Positions 1 to 7,302 of a stretch of DNA of 64,000 nucleotides are shown here, one piece after another. The position numbers and the translations under genes are program-made. The notes under the pieces are model-generated. The model saw only the letters and a list, made by a program, of their open reading frames with translations, had not been told where the DNA came from and did not search any database. The stretch comes from Mucilaginibacter auburnensis (GTDB lineage: Bacteria; Bacteroidota; Bacteroidia; Sphingobacteriales; Sphingobacteriaceae), in NCBI RefSeq assembly GCF_002797815.1, contig NZ_PGFJ01000002.1, positions 868,001-932,000 on the forward strand. The letters run 5' to 3'. Numbering within the stretch: the first letter of the stretch is position 1; the number at the start of each line of letters is the position of its first letter.

Positions 1-561
1 ACGGTTAACATTTTGTTCCAGTAAACGGTAGCCAAACACCTTGGTTAATACGTCAGCAGTAGGCTGCATTTTGTTGGTAGTAATAGTAATGCTATGGAAA
101 CCTTTTACCGCGTTCTCAGCTTTTATCTCATCAGTTTCCCATCCTTTGCGGTTATCTTGGTTTTTAGATTCTATCAACTCAAATTTAAGTCCGTCCGGAT
201 CTAAAAAGGTAAGGTACCTTTCACCAAATTTCTCAGCTACTTTGTTATAGATGACATTGTTGTCTTCCAAACGTTTTTGCCAGAAATCTAAACTTCCTGC
301 AGGCACAGAGTAACCTATCTCGGTAGCTTGTCTTGCGCCTCTTCTGCCCTGCATTATATTGGCCCAAGGGAAGAAGGTAAGTATGGTGCCCGGTGTACCG
401 TATTCATCGCCATAGTAAAAGTGGTAGGTTTCAGGGTCGTCAAAGTTTACGGTTTTTTTAACCATACGTAAGCCCAAAACTTTACTATAAAAATCAAAAT
501 TGCGTTTGGCATTGCCTGCTATTGCAGTGATATGGTGTATGCCGTTGATTGTATTTTTCAT
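1..561 (-). CDS. Ring-cleaving dioxygenase / glyoxalase-fold (VOC) protein, 3' end outside window
   Basis: Only the first 187 codons are in the window; the gene runs off the left edge. The start is the ATG at 561 (MKNTINGIHHITAIAG). HHITAIAG opens the first VOC (glyoxalase/bleomycin-resistance) module, and a second begins near residue 155 with GFHSITITTNKM, giving the two-module layout of MhqO/PcpA-type extradiol dioxygenases. Metal-binding His is expected in HHI, and Glu in FELIES of the first module. The family opens (hydro)quinone or catechol rings with Fe(II) or Mn(II). It is divergent from tRNA-Arg, with a TAnnTTTG box and an FNR-like palindrome upstream. The exact substrate cannot be told from sequence. 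Confidence 0.85.
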   Translation of the reverse strand, partial: MKNTINGIHHITAIAGNAKRNFDFYSKVLGLRMVKKTVNFDDPETYHFYYGDEYGTPGTILTFFPWANIMQGRRGARQATEIGYSVPAGSLDFWQKRLEDNNVIYNKVAEKFGERYLTFLDPDGLKFELIESKNQDNRKGWETDEIKAENAVKGFHSITITTNKMQPTADVLTKVFGYRLLEQNVNR

Positions 562-604
562 GATCTTTTTTATTTTAAATAGTGATTGTTTAATTATTAC
601 ACTA

Positions 605-612
605 CAAAGGTA
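605..612 (-). promoter_or_regulatory. -7 box (TACCTTTG) of the dioxygenase promoter
   Basis: On the minus strand this reads TACCTTTG, a perfect match to the Bacteroidota -7 consensus TAnnTTTG, 43 nt upstream of the ATG. The predicted transcription start is near 600. No TTG -33 box sits at the usual 17-23 bp spacing; an FNR-like palindrome is centred about 41 bp upstream of the predicted start instead. Confidence 0.55.
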
Positions 613-633
613 TAGCTGCTAATAACCCTGCCA

Positions 634-649
634 CTTGATGTACATCAAG
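634..649. promoter_or_regulatory. FNR/CRP-type 16-bp palindromic operator
   Basis: CTTGATGTACATCAAG is a perfect 16-bp palindrome and contains TTGAT-N4-ATCAA, the textbook FNR box. Its centre (641.5) is about -41 from the predicted start of the dioxygenase promoter, the class II activator position, and about -43 from the predicted start of tRNA-Arg on the other strand. That a CRP/FNR-family protein binds here is inference. Confidence 0.5.
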
Positions 650-673
650 AAATAAAAACATCGCTAATTTTAA

Positions 674-681
674 TATCTTTG
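674..681 (+). promoter_or_regulatory. -7 box (TATCTTTG) of the tRNA-Arg promoter
   Basis: TATCTTTG matches TAnnTTTG exactly and lies 10 bp before the mature tRNA 5' end, so the primary transcript would carry a very short leader. No clear TTG -33 element was found at the standard distance. Confidence 0.55.
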
Positions 682-691
682 CCTCCAAACT

Positions 692-763
692 GCTCCCGTA
701 GTTCAATGGATAGAATTATGGTTTCCGGTACCATCGATATGAGTTCGAATCTCGTCGGGAGCA
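692..763 (+). tRNA. tRNA-Arg (anticodon CCG)
   Basis: A 72-nt cloverleaf can be folded by eye. The acceptor arms GCTCCCG and CGGGAGC pair perfectly. The D arm is GTTC/GAAT with GG in the loop. The anticodon stem ATGGT/ACCAT closes the loop TTCCGGT, giving anticodon CCG, which reads CGG (Arg). The T arm is ATGAG-TTCGAAT-CTCGT, with discriminator A. CCA is not encoded (ACAAA follows). A strong terminator follows directly. Confidence 0.95.
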
Positions 764-765
764 CA

Positions 766-800
766 AAAAGCCACCTTCAAAAAGTGGCTTTTCCTTTTTT
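766..800 (+). terminator. Rho-independent terminator of tRNA-Arg
   Basis: Perfect 9-bp stem AAAAGCCAC (766-774) / GTGGCTTTT (784-792) with a 9-nt loop, followed by CCTTTTTT. It begins 3 nt after the tRNA. Confidence 0.85.
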
Positions 801-1025
801 ACCCTCACCCGAACCGAACTAAAAATTCTTATTCATAATTAGATTTAAAAGTTAAAATCTCAAATTAAACCCATTTCTCTAATCACTTTTTAATAAAATT
901 TTAACATAGCAGGTCTTTTACCAAATAAAATATTTCCAAACAGTCATTTTTTCATACGATTTGCATGTTTTAACATATTTTTAAAACACAAAACAGCATT
1001 ATTGGTTATATTTGCCGCTGTGACA

Positions 1026-1367
1026 ATGTTCAACTATTTTAGAAAAGGATATCTGAGGTCGGTATTGCAGATCATGCTGATAGCATTATTCGCTATCAAG
1101 TCATGCGATCTGCTGATCAGCTACTATTCTGCTCAAAATAAAGCTGCAATGATAGAAAATATTGCAGATGACGACAGCAATGATGTTAGCGAGGATAGCT
1201 TTGAAAAAATAGACAAAAAACTATATTCAGGTTTTGAAACCAGCTTTTCTTTCTCGTCACTCCAGTGGGTAAAGCATCTCCCTGCCCCTAAATGCCTATA
1301 TAGTTTCAGCATATTTAAAGAGCCGTTACGCGTGGTTCTCACCCCTCCACCAAATTCTGTATCTTAG
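1026..1367 (+). CDS. Small hypothetical exported/membrane protein
   Basis: 113 aa from the ATG at 1026; an upstream in-frame non-ATG start at 1002 would add only eight residues. The N-terminus is basic (FRKGYLR), then a hydrophobic segment (VLQIMLIALFAI) and SCDLL, so it is a signal or anchor sequence and possibly a lipoprotein signal. An acidic stretch follows (ADDDSNDVSED) and the tail is proline-rich (TPPPNSVS). I do not recognise a domain. It lies 137 bp upstream of the ABC-type export genes on the same strand, so it could be an accessory or cargo protein, but nothing in the sequence proves this. Confidence 0.55.
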   Translation: MFNYFRKGYLRSVLQIMLIALFAIKSCDLLISYYSAQNKAAMIENIADDDSNDVSEDSFEKIDKKLYSGFETSFSFSSLQWVKHLPAPKCLYSFSIFKEPLRVVLTPPPNSVS

Positions 1368-1504
1368 TATACACCTAATTAGCCCGATACTATCGGAGCT
1401 GCATTTAATGTGATACTTAGTTGATTTGAACAATGCAAGGTTTTATGCTTATGCATTACTAACAACACATTACAACCAATTTATAACTGTTTTTAAACTG
1501 TTTT

Positions 1505-2506
1505 ATGAAAAAAAACCAGCATGCAAATGCGCTAACGCCCTGGCAACGCCTGGCGCGTTTACTACACTACGAGCGTTCTACCATTAACTACATTTTTATT
1601 TACGCCATGCTTATTGGCCTTATTGGTTTAACGTTGCCGTTAGGCACCACCGCGGTGTTCAACCTGCTTTCAAACGGGGCCATGTACAGTTCAACTTATA
1701 TACTTATTGCGGTAGTTTTAATAGGTATAGTAATTGGCGGTACGTTACTGATAGGACAGTTTACACTGGTTGAATTCTTAGAGCAAAAAATATTCACTAA
1801 AGCTTCAATGGAGTTTGCCTACCGCCTGCCCCGCATTAAAAAAGATGAATTGAAAGGCGAACATCCACCCGAATTGGTAAACCGTTTTTTTGAGGTACTC
1901 ACCATTCAAAAAGGCCTAACCAAACTACTGATAGACATTGTAGCTGCATCAGTGCAGATCTTTTTCAGTGCAATATTATTATCATTCTATCACCCGGTAT
2001 TTATGGCTGTTGGCTTTTTGGCGATTGTGAGCATTGTTGGGGTAATTGTGCTCTATTATAAGCAGGGTGTAGATACCAGTTTAGATGAATCAGCACATAA
2101 ATACGAACTGGTAGCACGCCTGGAGGAAGTTGCCGGCGACCTGGACGCCTACAGAGGCAACCCTGAAAAAATGGATAGCATCATCAAAACAACCGATGAA
2201 ATTACAGCTCAATACCTTAGTGCACGTAATGCACACTTTAGTGTTTTAAGAAAACTTATAGTAGGTTCAGTAGCGCTGCGTACCGTGCTGATGGGCGCGT
2301 TACTTTTATTAGGCTCATTTTTCGTTGTAGAACGCGAAATGACTTTTGGACAGTTTGTGGCTGCCGAAGTAATTATTGTACAAATCAGCTATGCAGTTGA
2401 AAAATTACTGACCAACATGAATACCGTTTTTGATATGGTTACGGGCAGTGAAAAGCTGGCGGCCGTAACAGACCTTGAGTTATGGGAGGAAAAGCAACAT
2501 GAGTAA
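1505..2506 (+). CDS. ABC exporter membrane domain protein lacking the ATPase domain
   Basis: 333 aa. The protein is a type-I ABC exporter transmembrane domain of the kind fused to nucleotide-binding domains in type 1 secretion and peptide exporters: helices near residues 25-50, 62-85, 135-180 and 250-290, with long cytoplasmic helices between. It ends at residue 333, just where the linker to the ATPase domain would begin. No Walker A, LSGG signature or Walker B occurs in it, nor in the overlapping gene downstream. The reading frame is intact and the next gene starts inside its last codons (8-nt overlap), so this looks designed rather than truncated. The adaptor and outer-membrane genes downstream suggest a tripartite export system. 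Its energy source is unknown. Confidence 0.8.
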   Translation: MKKNQHANALTPWQRLARLLHYERSTINYIFIYAMLIGLIGLTLPLGTTAVFNLLSNGAMYSSTYILIAVVLIGIVIGGTLLIGQFTLVEFLEQKIFTKASMEFAYRLPRIKKDELKGEHPPELVNRFFEVLTIQKGLTKLLIDIVAASVQIFFSAILLSFYHPVFMAVGFLAIVSIVGVIVLYYKQGVDTSLDESAHKYELVARLEEVAGDLDAYRGNPEKMDSIIKTTDEITAQYLSARNAHFSVLRKLIVGSVALRTVLMGALLLLGSFFVVEREMTFGQFVAAEVIIVQISYAVEKLLTNMNTVFDMVTGSEKLAAVTDLELWEEKQHE

Positions 2507-3866
2507 AATGTCAAAAAGCAGAATGCATAATATGCATATGGAAAGCCTGGCATCACTTTCCAACCGCGAAATAATGGATGTAAAAGGCTCGCATTTGCTG
2601 GGCCGTATCATGACCATATTTTTGGTTGTATTCATCATTATACTTTTGCTGCCATGGCGCCAAACCATACCTGGGCGCGGTACGGTTACAGCCTTGAGTC
2701 CGGAAGACAGGCCTCAAACTGTTCAAAACCAAATTGGCGGCCGCATCGAGCGCTGGGCCGTAAAAGACGGACAAGAGGTTAAGAAAGGTGACACTATTTT
2801 AGTAATTTCTGAAACCAGTCAATCTTACTTTGACCCCGAACTGCCAGAACGTTTAAACGAACAGTTAGATGCAAAAAAAGGCAGTGAAGAAGCGGCCATT
2901 CAAAAAATGGAAGCCACAAACGCCCAGATAAGCGCGCTTACAGCCGGGTTACGTTTCCAACTTTCGGCAGCCGAAAACAAAGTAAAGCAGGCGGAGAACT
3001 ATGTTGGTATAGATAGTGCGGAGCTTGTAGCTGTTGAGAATTTTTATGAAACATCAAAAGCGCGGTTACAACGTTATGAGGCAGGTTATAAAAATGGCCT
3101 GTTCTCGCTTACGGATATTGAGACCCGCCGCCTTAAATTGCAGGAAGACAAAGCCAAGGTTGTTACTCAACAAAATAAGCTTAACAACTCCAAACAAGGC
3201 CTGCTTAATGCCCGCATAGACTTGGATAACATCAGGGCCAAATATCAGGAATCATTGGCTAAAGCACAGTCAGATATGAGTTCGGCTTTGTCAAGCCGCG
3301 CAAGCGCACGGGGAGATATTGCCAAGCTGCGTAATGACATATCTAATATTTCGGTCCGTCGCGGGCTATATGTTGTGCGCGCGCCACAGGATGGCTTTGT
3401 TGTAAAAACCCTAAAAGCGGGTATAGGCGAGAATATCAAAGAGGGTGAATCAGTAGTTACATTACAGCCTAAAGATCCACAGGTGGCGGCAGAACTTTAC
3501 GTAGATGCGATGGATGTACCGCTTATTTTAGATACAAGCGATGTACGCCTGCAGTTTGAGGGCTGGCCATCATTACAGTTTTCGGGCTGGCCATCTGTAG
3601 CTGTTGGCACCTTTGCAGGCAAAATATGGGCCATTGACCGTGTGAGCAGCAACGGAGGTAAGTACCGCGTGTTAGTAAAGCCAACAGAACCTATTCCGGC
3701 AAAAGATGAGCCATGGCCGCACCAGCTTAGGCAAGGTTCGGGCGTGTACGGTCGTATTATATTACGCTCTGTGCCGCTGTGGTATGAAATATGGCGCCAG
3801 TTAAATGGTTTCCCGCCAAGTTTAGAAAAAGAGCCGTCTGATAAAATTACTGATGGTAAAAAATAA
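2499..3866 (+). CDS. HlyD-family periplasmic adaptor (membrane fusion) protein
   Basis: 455 aa. I chose the ATG at 2499 because GGGAGG lies 9 nt upstream; an in-frame TTG at 2475 has less support. A cytoplasmic N-terminus of about 40 residues precedes one membrane segment (MTIFLVVFIIILLLPW). Then come the first biotinyl-lipoyl half (residues about 70-105, IERWAVKDGQEVKKGD), a long alpha-helical hairpin rich in Q/K/A (about 115-300), the second lipoyl half (VVRAPQDGFVVKTLKAGI) and a beta-barrel. This is the HlyD/EmrA pattern linking an inner-membrane pump to a TolC-type channel. It overlaps the ABC membrane-domain gene by 8 nt and is followed 9 nt later by the TolC-family gene, so the three are almost certainly co-translated. 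Confidence 0.9.
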   Translation: MSKMSKSRMHNMHMESLASLSNREIMDVKGSHLLGRIMTIFLVVFIIILLLPWRQTIPGRGTVTALSPEDRPQTVQNQIGGRIERWAVKDGQEVKKGDTILVISETSQSYFDPELPERLNEQLDAKKGSEEAAIQKMEATNAQISALTAGLRFQLSAAENKVKQAENYVGIDSAELVAVENFYETSKARLQRYEAGYKNGLFSLTDIETRRLKLQEDKAKVVTQQNKLNNSKQGLLNARIDLDNIRAKYQESLAKAQSDMSSALSSRASARGDIAKLRNDISNISVRRGLYVVRAPQDGFVVKTLKAGIGENIKEGESVVTLQPKDPQVAAELYVDAMDVPLILDTSDVRLQFEGWPSLQFSGWPSVAVGTFAGKIWAIDRVSSNGGKYRVLVKPTEPIPAKDEPWPHQLRQGSGVYGRIILRSVPLWYEIWRQLNGFPPSLEKEPSDKITDGKK

Positions 3867-3875
3867 GATTTAACA

Positions 3876-5345
3876 ATGAGCATGATGTTGAGATGGAAAG
3901 GGTATATAGCCGCACTGTTATTAGGGCTGGCAGCTTGTTTAAACAGCGCCTCGGCCCAAACAACCGCACCTGCTGATACCGATAAAGTATTTTCGCTTGA
4001 GGACCTTGAAGGAATTGTGTTCAGGGGCCACCCTATAGTCAAACAAGCCGCGCTTTTAAGCGAAGCGGCAAAGGCCAACGTAATGCAATCATTAGGATAT
4101 TTTGATCCGGCATTAAAAAGCAGCTTTGCCCGCAAGTTATTTGGCGGCACCGAATACTACAACAACTGGAGCAATGAACTTAAAGTTCCTTTGTATATAG
4201 CGGGCGCTGACCTGAAAGTTGGCTATGACCGTAACGTAGGTACATACACCGGCAGGGAGAACCGAACCGGCACAGACGGCCTTGCAGCCGTAGGCTTAAG
4301 TATTCCGCTTGGCCAGGGTTTGCTGATAGATGCGCGAAGAAGCACACTTTGGCAGGCACAAGCCATGCTTACCTATGCCGAAGCCGATAAGGTGAAACAA
4401 ATTAACAGCGTTTGGTATACCGCTGTTAAAGATTATTGGACCTGGTATTATTCGTATCGTGAATACGCACTGGTAAAAGAAGGGGTTGATTTGGCAAGTA
4501 AACGCTTTAAGGCGTTAAGCGCGCAAACGCTTTTAGGAGATAAACCACCTATTGATTCGGTTGAGGCACAGATAACCTTGCAGGAACGGCAGATACAGTT
4601 AGCAAAAAGCGCCATAGAAATGCAAAACGCTATGCTGGTGCTCTCCAATCATTTGTGGAACGAGCAGAGCCAACCGCTCGAATTGCCAAAAAATGCGGTA
4701 CCGCAAACGGTAAACGAGAACGTGATGCTTCCCGGTGCTATGGTGCTTGATACCTTGCTCGGGCAAGCCGGAAGACAACACCCGGAACTGGTAAAATTAA
4801 GAGCTAAAGGCACGCAGTTAGACATAGAGCGCCGCTACCGCCAGGAAATGCTTAAGCCTAAAATAAACGTAACCGGTTCATTAATATCAACGCGCAGAGA
4901 CTTTACACAATACGTACCGAGTTATTATGATTTTAACTGGAGCAACTACAAGTTTGGAGTGGAGTTTGCCTTTCCATTGTTTTTGCGGGCTGAGCGCGGT
5001 AAGTTAAGGGAAGTAAAAATTAAACAACAACAACTGAGTTACGATCTTCAACAATCCGGACGCGAGATCAACAACGAAATTGTAACATCATACAACAGTC
5101 TAAGCGCCTACAAATCTCAATTGAGCGTTCAGGTACAAAGCATCAATAATCAACAATTTTTATTAACCGGCGAAATGCAAAAATTTGAGTTAGGTGAGAG
5201 CACGCTCTTCCTCATCAACAGCAGGGAAAGTAAGCTTATCGACATGAAAATTAAACGCGAAAGCATGATAGCAGGCTACCAAAAAACACTTGCCGAGCTA
5301 TACTACAAAGCTGGAACCCGACAAGCGCAGGCAGATTTGCAGTAA
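3876..5345 (+). CDS. TolC-family outer-membrane efflux protein
   Basis: 489 aa. The signal peptide is hydrophobic (AALLLGLAACLNSASAQ) with a likely ASA-Q cleavage site; LAAC could instead act as a lipobox, as in OprM relatives. The mature part shows the long helical repeats of OEP proteins, such as ALLSEAAKANVMQSLGYFDP near the N-terminus and VQSINNQQFLLTGEMQKFEL near the C-terminus; GESTLFLINSRESKLIDMK is typical of the second repeat. It would form the trimeric outer-membrane channel of the export system encoded just upstream. ATGs at 3882 and 3885 are possible alternative starts. Confidence 0.9.
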   Translation: MSMMLRWKGYIAALLLGLAACLNSASAQTTAPADTDKVFSLEDLEGIVFRGHPIVKQAALLSEAAKANVMQSLGYFDPALKSSFARKLFGGTEYYNNWSNELKVPLYIAGADLKVGYDRNVGTYTGRENRTGTDGLAAVGLSIPLGQGLLIDARRSTLWQAQAMLTYAEADKVKQINSVWYTAVKDYWTWYYSYREYALVKEGVDLASKRFKALSAQTLLGDKPPIDSVEAQITLQERQIQLAKSAIEMQNAMLVLSNHLWNEQSQPLELPKNAVPQTVNENVMLPGAMVLDTLLGQAGRQHPELVKLRAKGTQLDIERRYRQEMLKPKINVTGSLISTRRDFTQYVPSYYDFNWSNYKFGVEFAFPLFLRAERGKLREVKIKQQQLSYDLQQSGREINNEIVTSYNSLSAYKSQLSVQVQSINNQQFLLTGEMQKFELGESTLFLINSRESKLIDMKIKRESMIAGYQKTLAELYYKAGTRQAQADLQ

Positions 5346-5434
5346 TAACTTCGGAAAACACCTGTTTGCTTTCTTTTTATAAAAGAGAAAAACTTAAATT
5401 GATTTGAAACTGTTCATATTAAAAAATTAACACT

Positions 5435-5635
5435 ATGAACATTATCAAATTTGCCTTGGTAGGCGCAGCAGTAGCCTACGGCGTGAACTATATCACCAAA
5501 AAAAGAGAAGACGGTACATCTATCTTAGATGAGTTTTTAGACAACCCACCAAGTTGGATGAATGATGCAAAAGAGTTTGCAACACAAACCATCAATGATG
5601 TTAAGCAAAACTTTAACGATAACCAGCCGCGATGA
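5435..5635 (+). CDS. Small YtxH-like membrane-associated protein
   Basis: 66 aa: a short N-terminal hydrophobic segment (IIKFALVGAAVAYGVNYI), a basic turn (TKKRED) and an amphipathic C-terminus (FATQTINDVKQNFND), resembling YtxH-type small proteins. Function unknown. Its TGA overlaps the ATG of the next gene (ATGA), so the two are translationally coupled. It starts 89 bp after the TolC-family gene and may belong to the same transcript. Confidence 0.6.
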   Translation: MNIIKFALVGAAVAYGVNYITKKREDGTSILDEFLDNPPSWMNDAKEFATQTINDVKQNFNDNQPR

Positions 5636-5817
5636 ATAAGTTTTTCAGAGTATTAATTGCCGGTTGGGGCGCCAAAAAGTTGGGAGGTGGCTGCCTCTCA
5701 ACTATTGTAATTTTCATTATTATTTACACTTTATTAGGCAAGTGTGGTAATGATTCAAAAGCAGCAGCGAATAACGCTTCGGTAAAAACGCCGGTAGCCA
5801 TTTGCAATACAAAATAA
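5632..5817 (+). CDS. Small membrane protein, unknown function
   Basis: 61 aa. A basic, glycine-rich N-terminus (GWGAKKLGGGCLS) leads into one hydrophobic segment (TIVIFIIIYTLL), then a short polar tail ending ICNTK. It starts on the ATGA overlap with the preceding small gene. Its stop codon lies inside a bidirectional terminator. No known domain recognised. Confidence 0.55.
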   Translation: MNKFFRVLIAGWGAKKLGGGCLSTIVIFIIIYTLLGKCGNDSKAAANNASVKTPVAICNTK

Positions 5818-5850
5818 AGGGCTGGCTTTAACTTGTCTGCCCTTTATTTT
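5811..5850. terminator. Bidirectional terminator overlapping the end of one gene
   Basis: AAAATAAAGGGC (5811-5822) and GCCCTTTATTTT (5839-5850) form a perfect 12-bp stem with T-runs on either strand. The plus-strand gene stop (TAA 5815-5817) lies inside the left arm, and the minus-strand gene stop (5828-5830) lies in the loop. Confidence 0.8.
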
Positions 5851-6076
5851 CCCAATGATCTTTCATGGTACCGTCTGATAGCTTTTTTAGCGTTCTGGCA
5901 AAGCGCTCACCTTTAATTTGCCCATCGGCATTTTTCCTGCCAACAAATAGTAAAACAGGCCTGCCCTCTCCATCGGTTTTAAAAACCACGTCGGTACGGT
6001 CCAGTTGAAATTCCATCTTTGCATCCGGCGGATAAATCTTATCTAACAGTTTTTGTAATCTTACTCCTATTTTCAT
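5828..6076 (-). CDS. Conserved hypothetical protein (82 aa)
   Basis: 82 aa, starting at the ATG at 6076 (MKIGVRLQ). On the minus strand AGGGAAT lies directly before it, which favours this start over one eight codons upstream. The protein is basic and soluble: KLLDKIYPPDAKMEFQ, then VVFKTDGEGRPVLLFVGRKN, and a C-terminus (GERFARTLKK) with no membrane segment. The strand-like pattern suggests a small alpha/beta domain. I do not recognise the family. Confidence 0.55.
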   Translation of the reverse strand: MKIGVRLQKLLDKIYPPDAKMEFQLDRTDVVFKTDGEGRPVLLFVGRKNADGQIKGERFARTLKKLSDGTMKDHWENKGQTS

Positions 6077-6170
6077 ATTCCCTTTTTCTGTAATCAACAA
6101 AAAAGTATGCCAATGAAATTAGTTGCGTGAAAATTCCTGTTAAAACCGTATTAACATCGTACTGACTTCG

Positions 6171-6746
6171 TTAAACCACAGTTTGATACTGCGTTAAAAC
6201 TACCCCCGAACTGAATTTTCGGACCTGAACGAGTTGCATATTAACCACATCATTCATCTTACTAAAAAGCGGCTTTCCTTTCCCTAATACAACCGGGTGT
6301 ACCCAAAGTGCAAAATGGTCTATCAACCCCAATTTTATCAATCCAATCATTAATTTACTGCTGCCATATACCATAATATCCCTCCCGGGCGTTTGCTTCA
6401 ATTTAAATATTTCCCGATCCAACTTCCCACTTATTTTATAAGAATTAGGCCAAACTAACGCATCAATAGTGTTAGAGAACACCGCTTTTTGGCGGCTATT
6501 CATCAAATCAGCAAAAGCGAGATCCTGGCGTGGAAAAGAAACATTTGAACTTACATTGGGCCAGTAAGCTGCCATAGCATTATAGGTAACACGGCCCAAT
6601 AATATTGTATCAGCATTACTGAGCAGGCTGGTTTGCACATCGGCCATTTCTGTGGTCCAGCGGCTAAAGTGCCAATCCAGTTCGCAATTAGGGCCGGCTA
6701 TAAAACCATCTAACGTTATGTTTACCGATGCTACCAGTTTGCGCAT
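6171..6746 (-). CDS. Dihydrofolate reductase-like (RibD C-terminal) protein
   Basis: 191 aa. VASVNITLDGFIAG at the start, SNADTILLGRVTYNAM around residue 45 and DIMVYGSSKLMIGLIK around residue 125 are the NADPH-binding motifs of the RibD C-terminal/DHFR-like family (YyaP/YwjB group). WVHPVVLGKGKPLF near residue 160 is also typical. These proteins are probable NADPH-dependent reductases of unknown substrate, not the essential FolA. It follows the DoxX gene by 12 bp in the same direction, forming a two-gene unit divergent from a GlxA-type regulator. Confidence 0.88.
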   Translation of the reverse strand: MRKLVASVNITLDGFIAGPNCELDWHFSRWTTEMADVQTSLLSNADTILLGRVTYNAMAAYWPNVSSNVSFPRQDLAFADLMNSRQKAVFSNTIDALVWPNSYKISGKLDREIFKLKQTPGRDIMVYGSSKLMIGLIKLGLIDHFALWVHPVVLGKGKPLFSKMNDVVNMQLVQVRKFSSGVVLTQYQTVV

Positions 6747-6758
6747 AATGCAGAGCTT

Positions 6759-7142
6759 TTAAACAGCAGTAGCCTTTAACTTTTTATGATAAAAAATATA
6801 CGACGACGCTCCTAATGCCAATGGTAACAGGTTAAAATACCAGGCAGCATCAGGATTGGGGATGCACATTAAGGAATAGGTAGCAGCAATCAGATCAAAC
6901 ATTAGCCCGGCGTAGGCCCACTCTTTTATACGGGGATAGCCGGGTATTAAAATAGCTATGGCACCCAAGGCTTTGGCAACGCCTATAAAAGGGATAAAAT
7001 AAAGTGGGTAGCCCAGTTTACCGTGTATACCTTCAACAGCAGCAGGCATTGAAATAATATCGGGAATGGCCGAACCCAGCATCATAAAGGCGAACAGGGC
7101 CGTAAATACCCAGTATAAAATTTTAACGGTTTTAGTTTTCAT
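6759..7142 (-). CDS. DoxX family membrane protein
   Basis: 127 aa from the ATG at 7142 (MKTKTVKILYW). Four hydrophobic segments fit the DoxX-like fold: VFTALFAFMMLGSAIP, YFIPFIGVAKALGAIAIL, WAYAGLMFDLIAATYSL and FNLLPLALGASSYIFY. Family members are quinone- or thiol-linked inner-membrane proteins, often next to oxidoreductases; here the next gene is a RibD-like reductase. A TAAATTTG -7 box lies 22-29 nt upstream of the start. Confidence 0.85.
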   Translation of the reverse strand: MKTKTVKILYWVFTALFAFMMLGSAIPDIISMPAAVEGIHGKLGYPLYFIPFIGVAKALGAIAILIPGYPRIKEWAYAGLMFDLIAATYSLMCIPNPDAAWYFNLLPLALGASSYIFYHKKLKATAV

Positions 7143-7163
7143 ATCAGTTTTGGTTTGATGATA

Positions 7164-7171
7164 CAAATTTA
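7164..7171 (-). promoter_or_regulatory. -7 box (TAAATTTG) of the doxX operon
   Basis: On the minus strand TAAATTTG matches TAnnTTTG. It lies 22 bp from the ATG at 7142. No TTG was found at 17-23 bp upstream, so a regulator may be needed. Confidence 0.45.
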
Positions 7172-7271
7172 GCTTCAGCAGTAACCGCTAACGGTGTGTA
7201 AACTGGACATTTTTGGGGCTGTTATGCGACTTATTGCCCCACAGCGACCTCATTTGTAAAAACATATTTAT

Positions 7272-7279
7272 TAAATTTG
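7272..7279 (+). promoter_or_regulatory. -7 box (TAAATTTG) of the glxA-type regulator gene
   Basis: TAAATTTG is 23 bp before the ATG at 7303. A TTTG at 7253-7256 is 15 bp upstream, slightly short of the usual -33 spacing. It is the mirror promoter of the doxX operon. Confidence 0.45.
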
Positions 7280-7302
7280 ATAAGAAACACAAATAAACCT
7301 GT

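Noticed and set aside
1505-2506. Frameshifted pseudogene of a full-length ABC exporter
   Set aside because: No remnant of an ATPase domain is found in any frame downstream, and the overlap with the HlyD-type gene leaves no room for one.
3497-4150. 217-codon open frame on the minus strand across the adaptor and TolC genes
   Set aside because: It lies opposite two clear genes, has no recognisable domain and spans their junction; a shadow frame.
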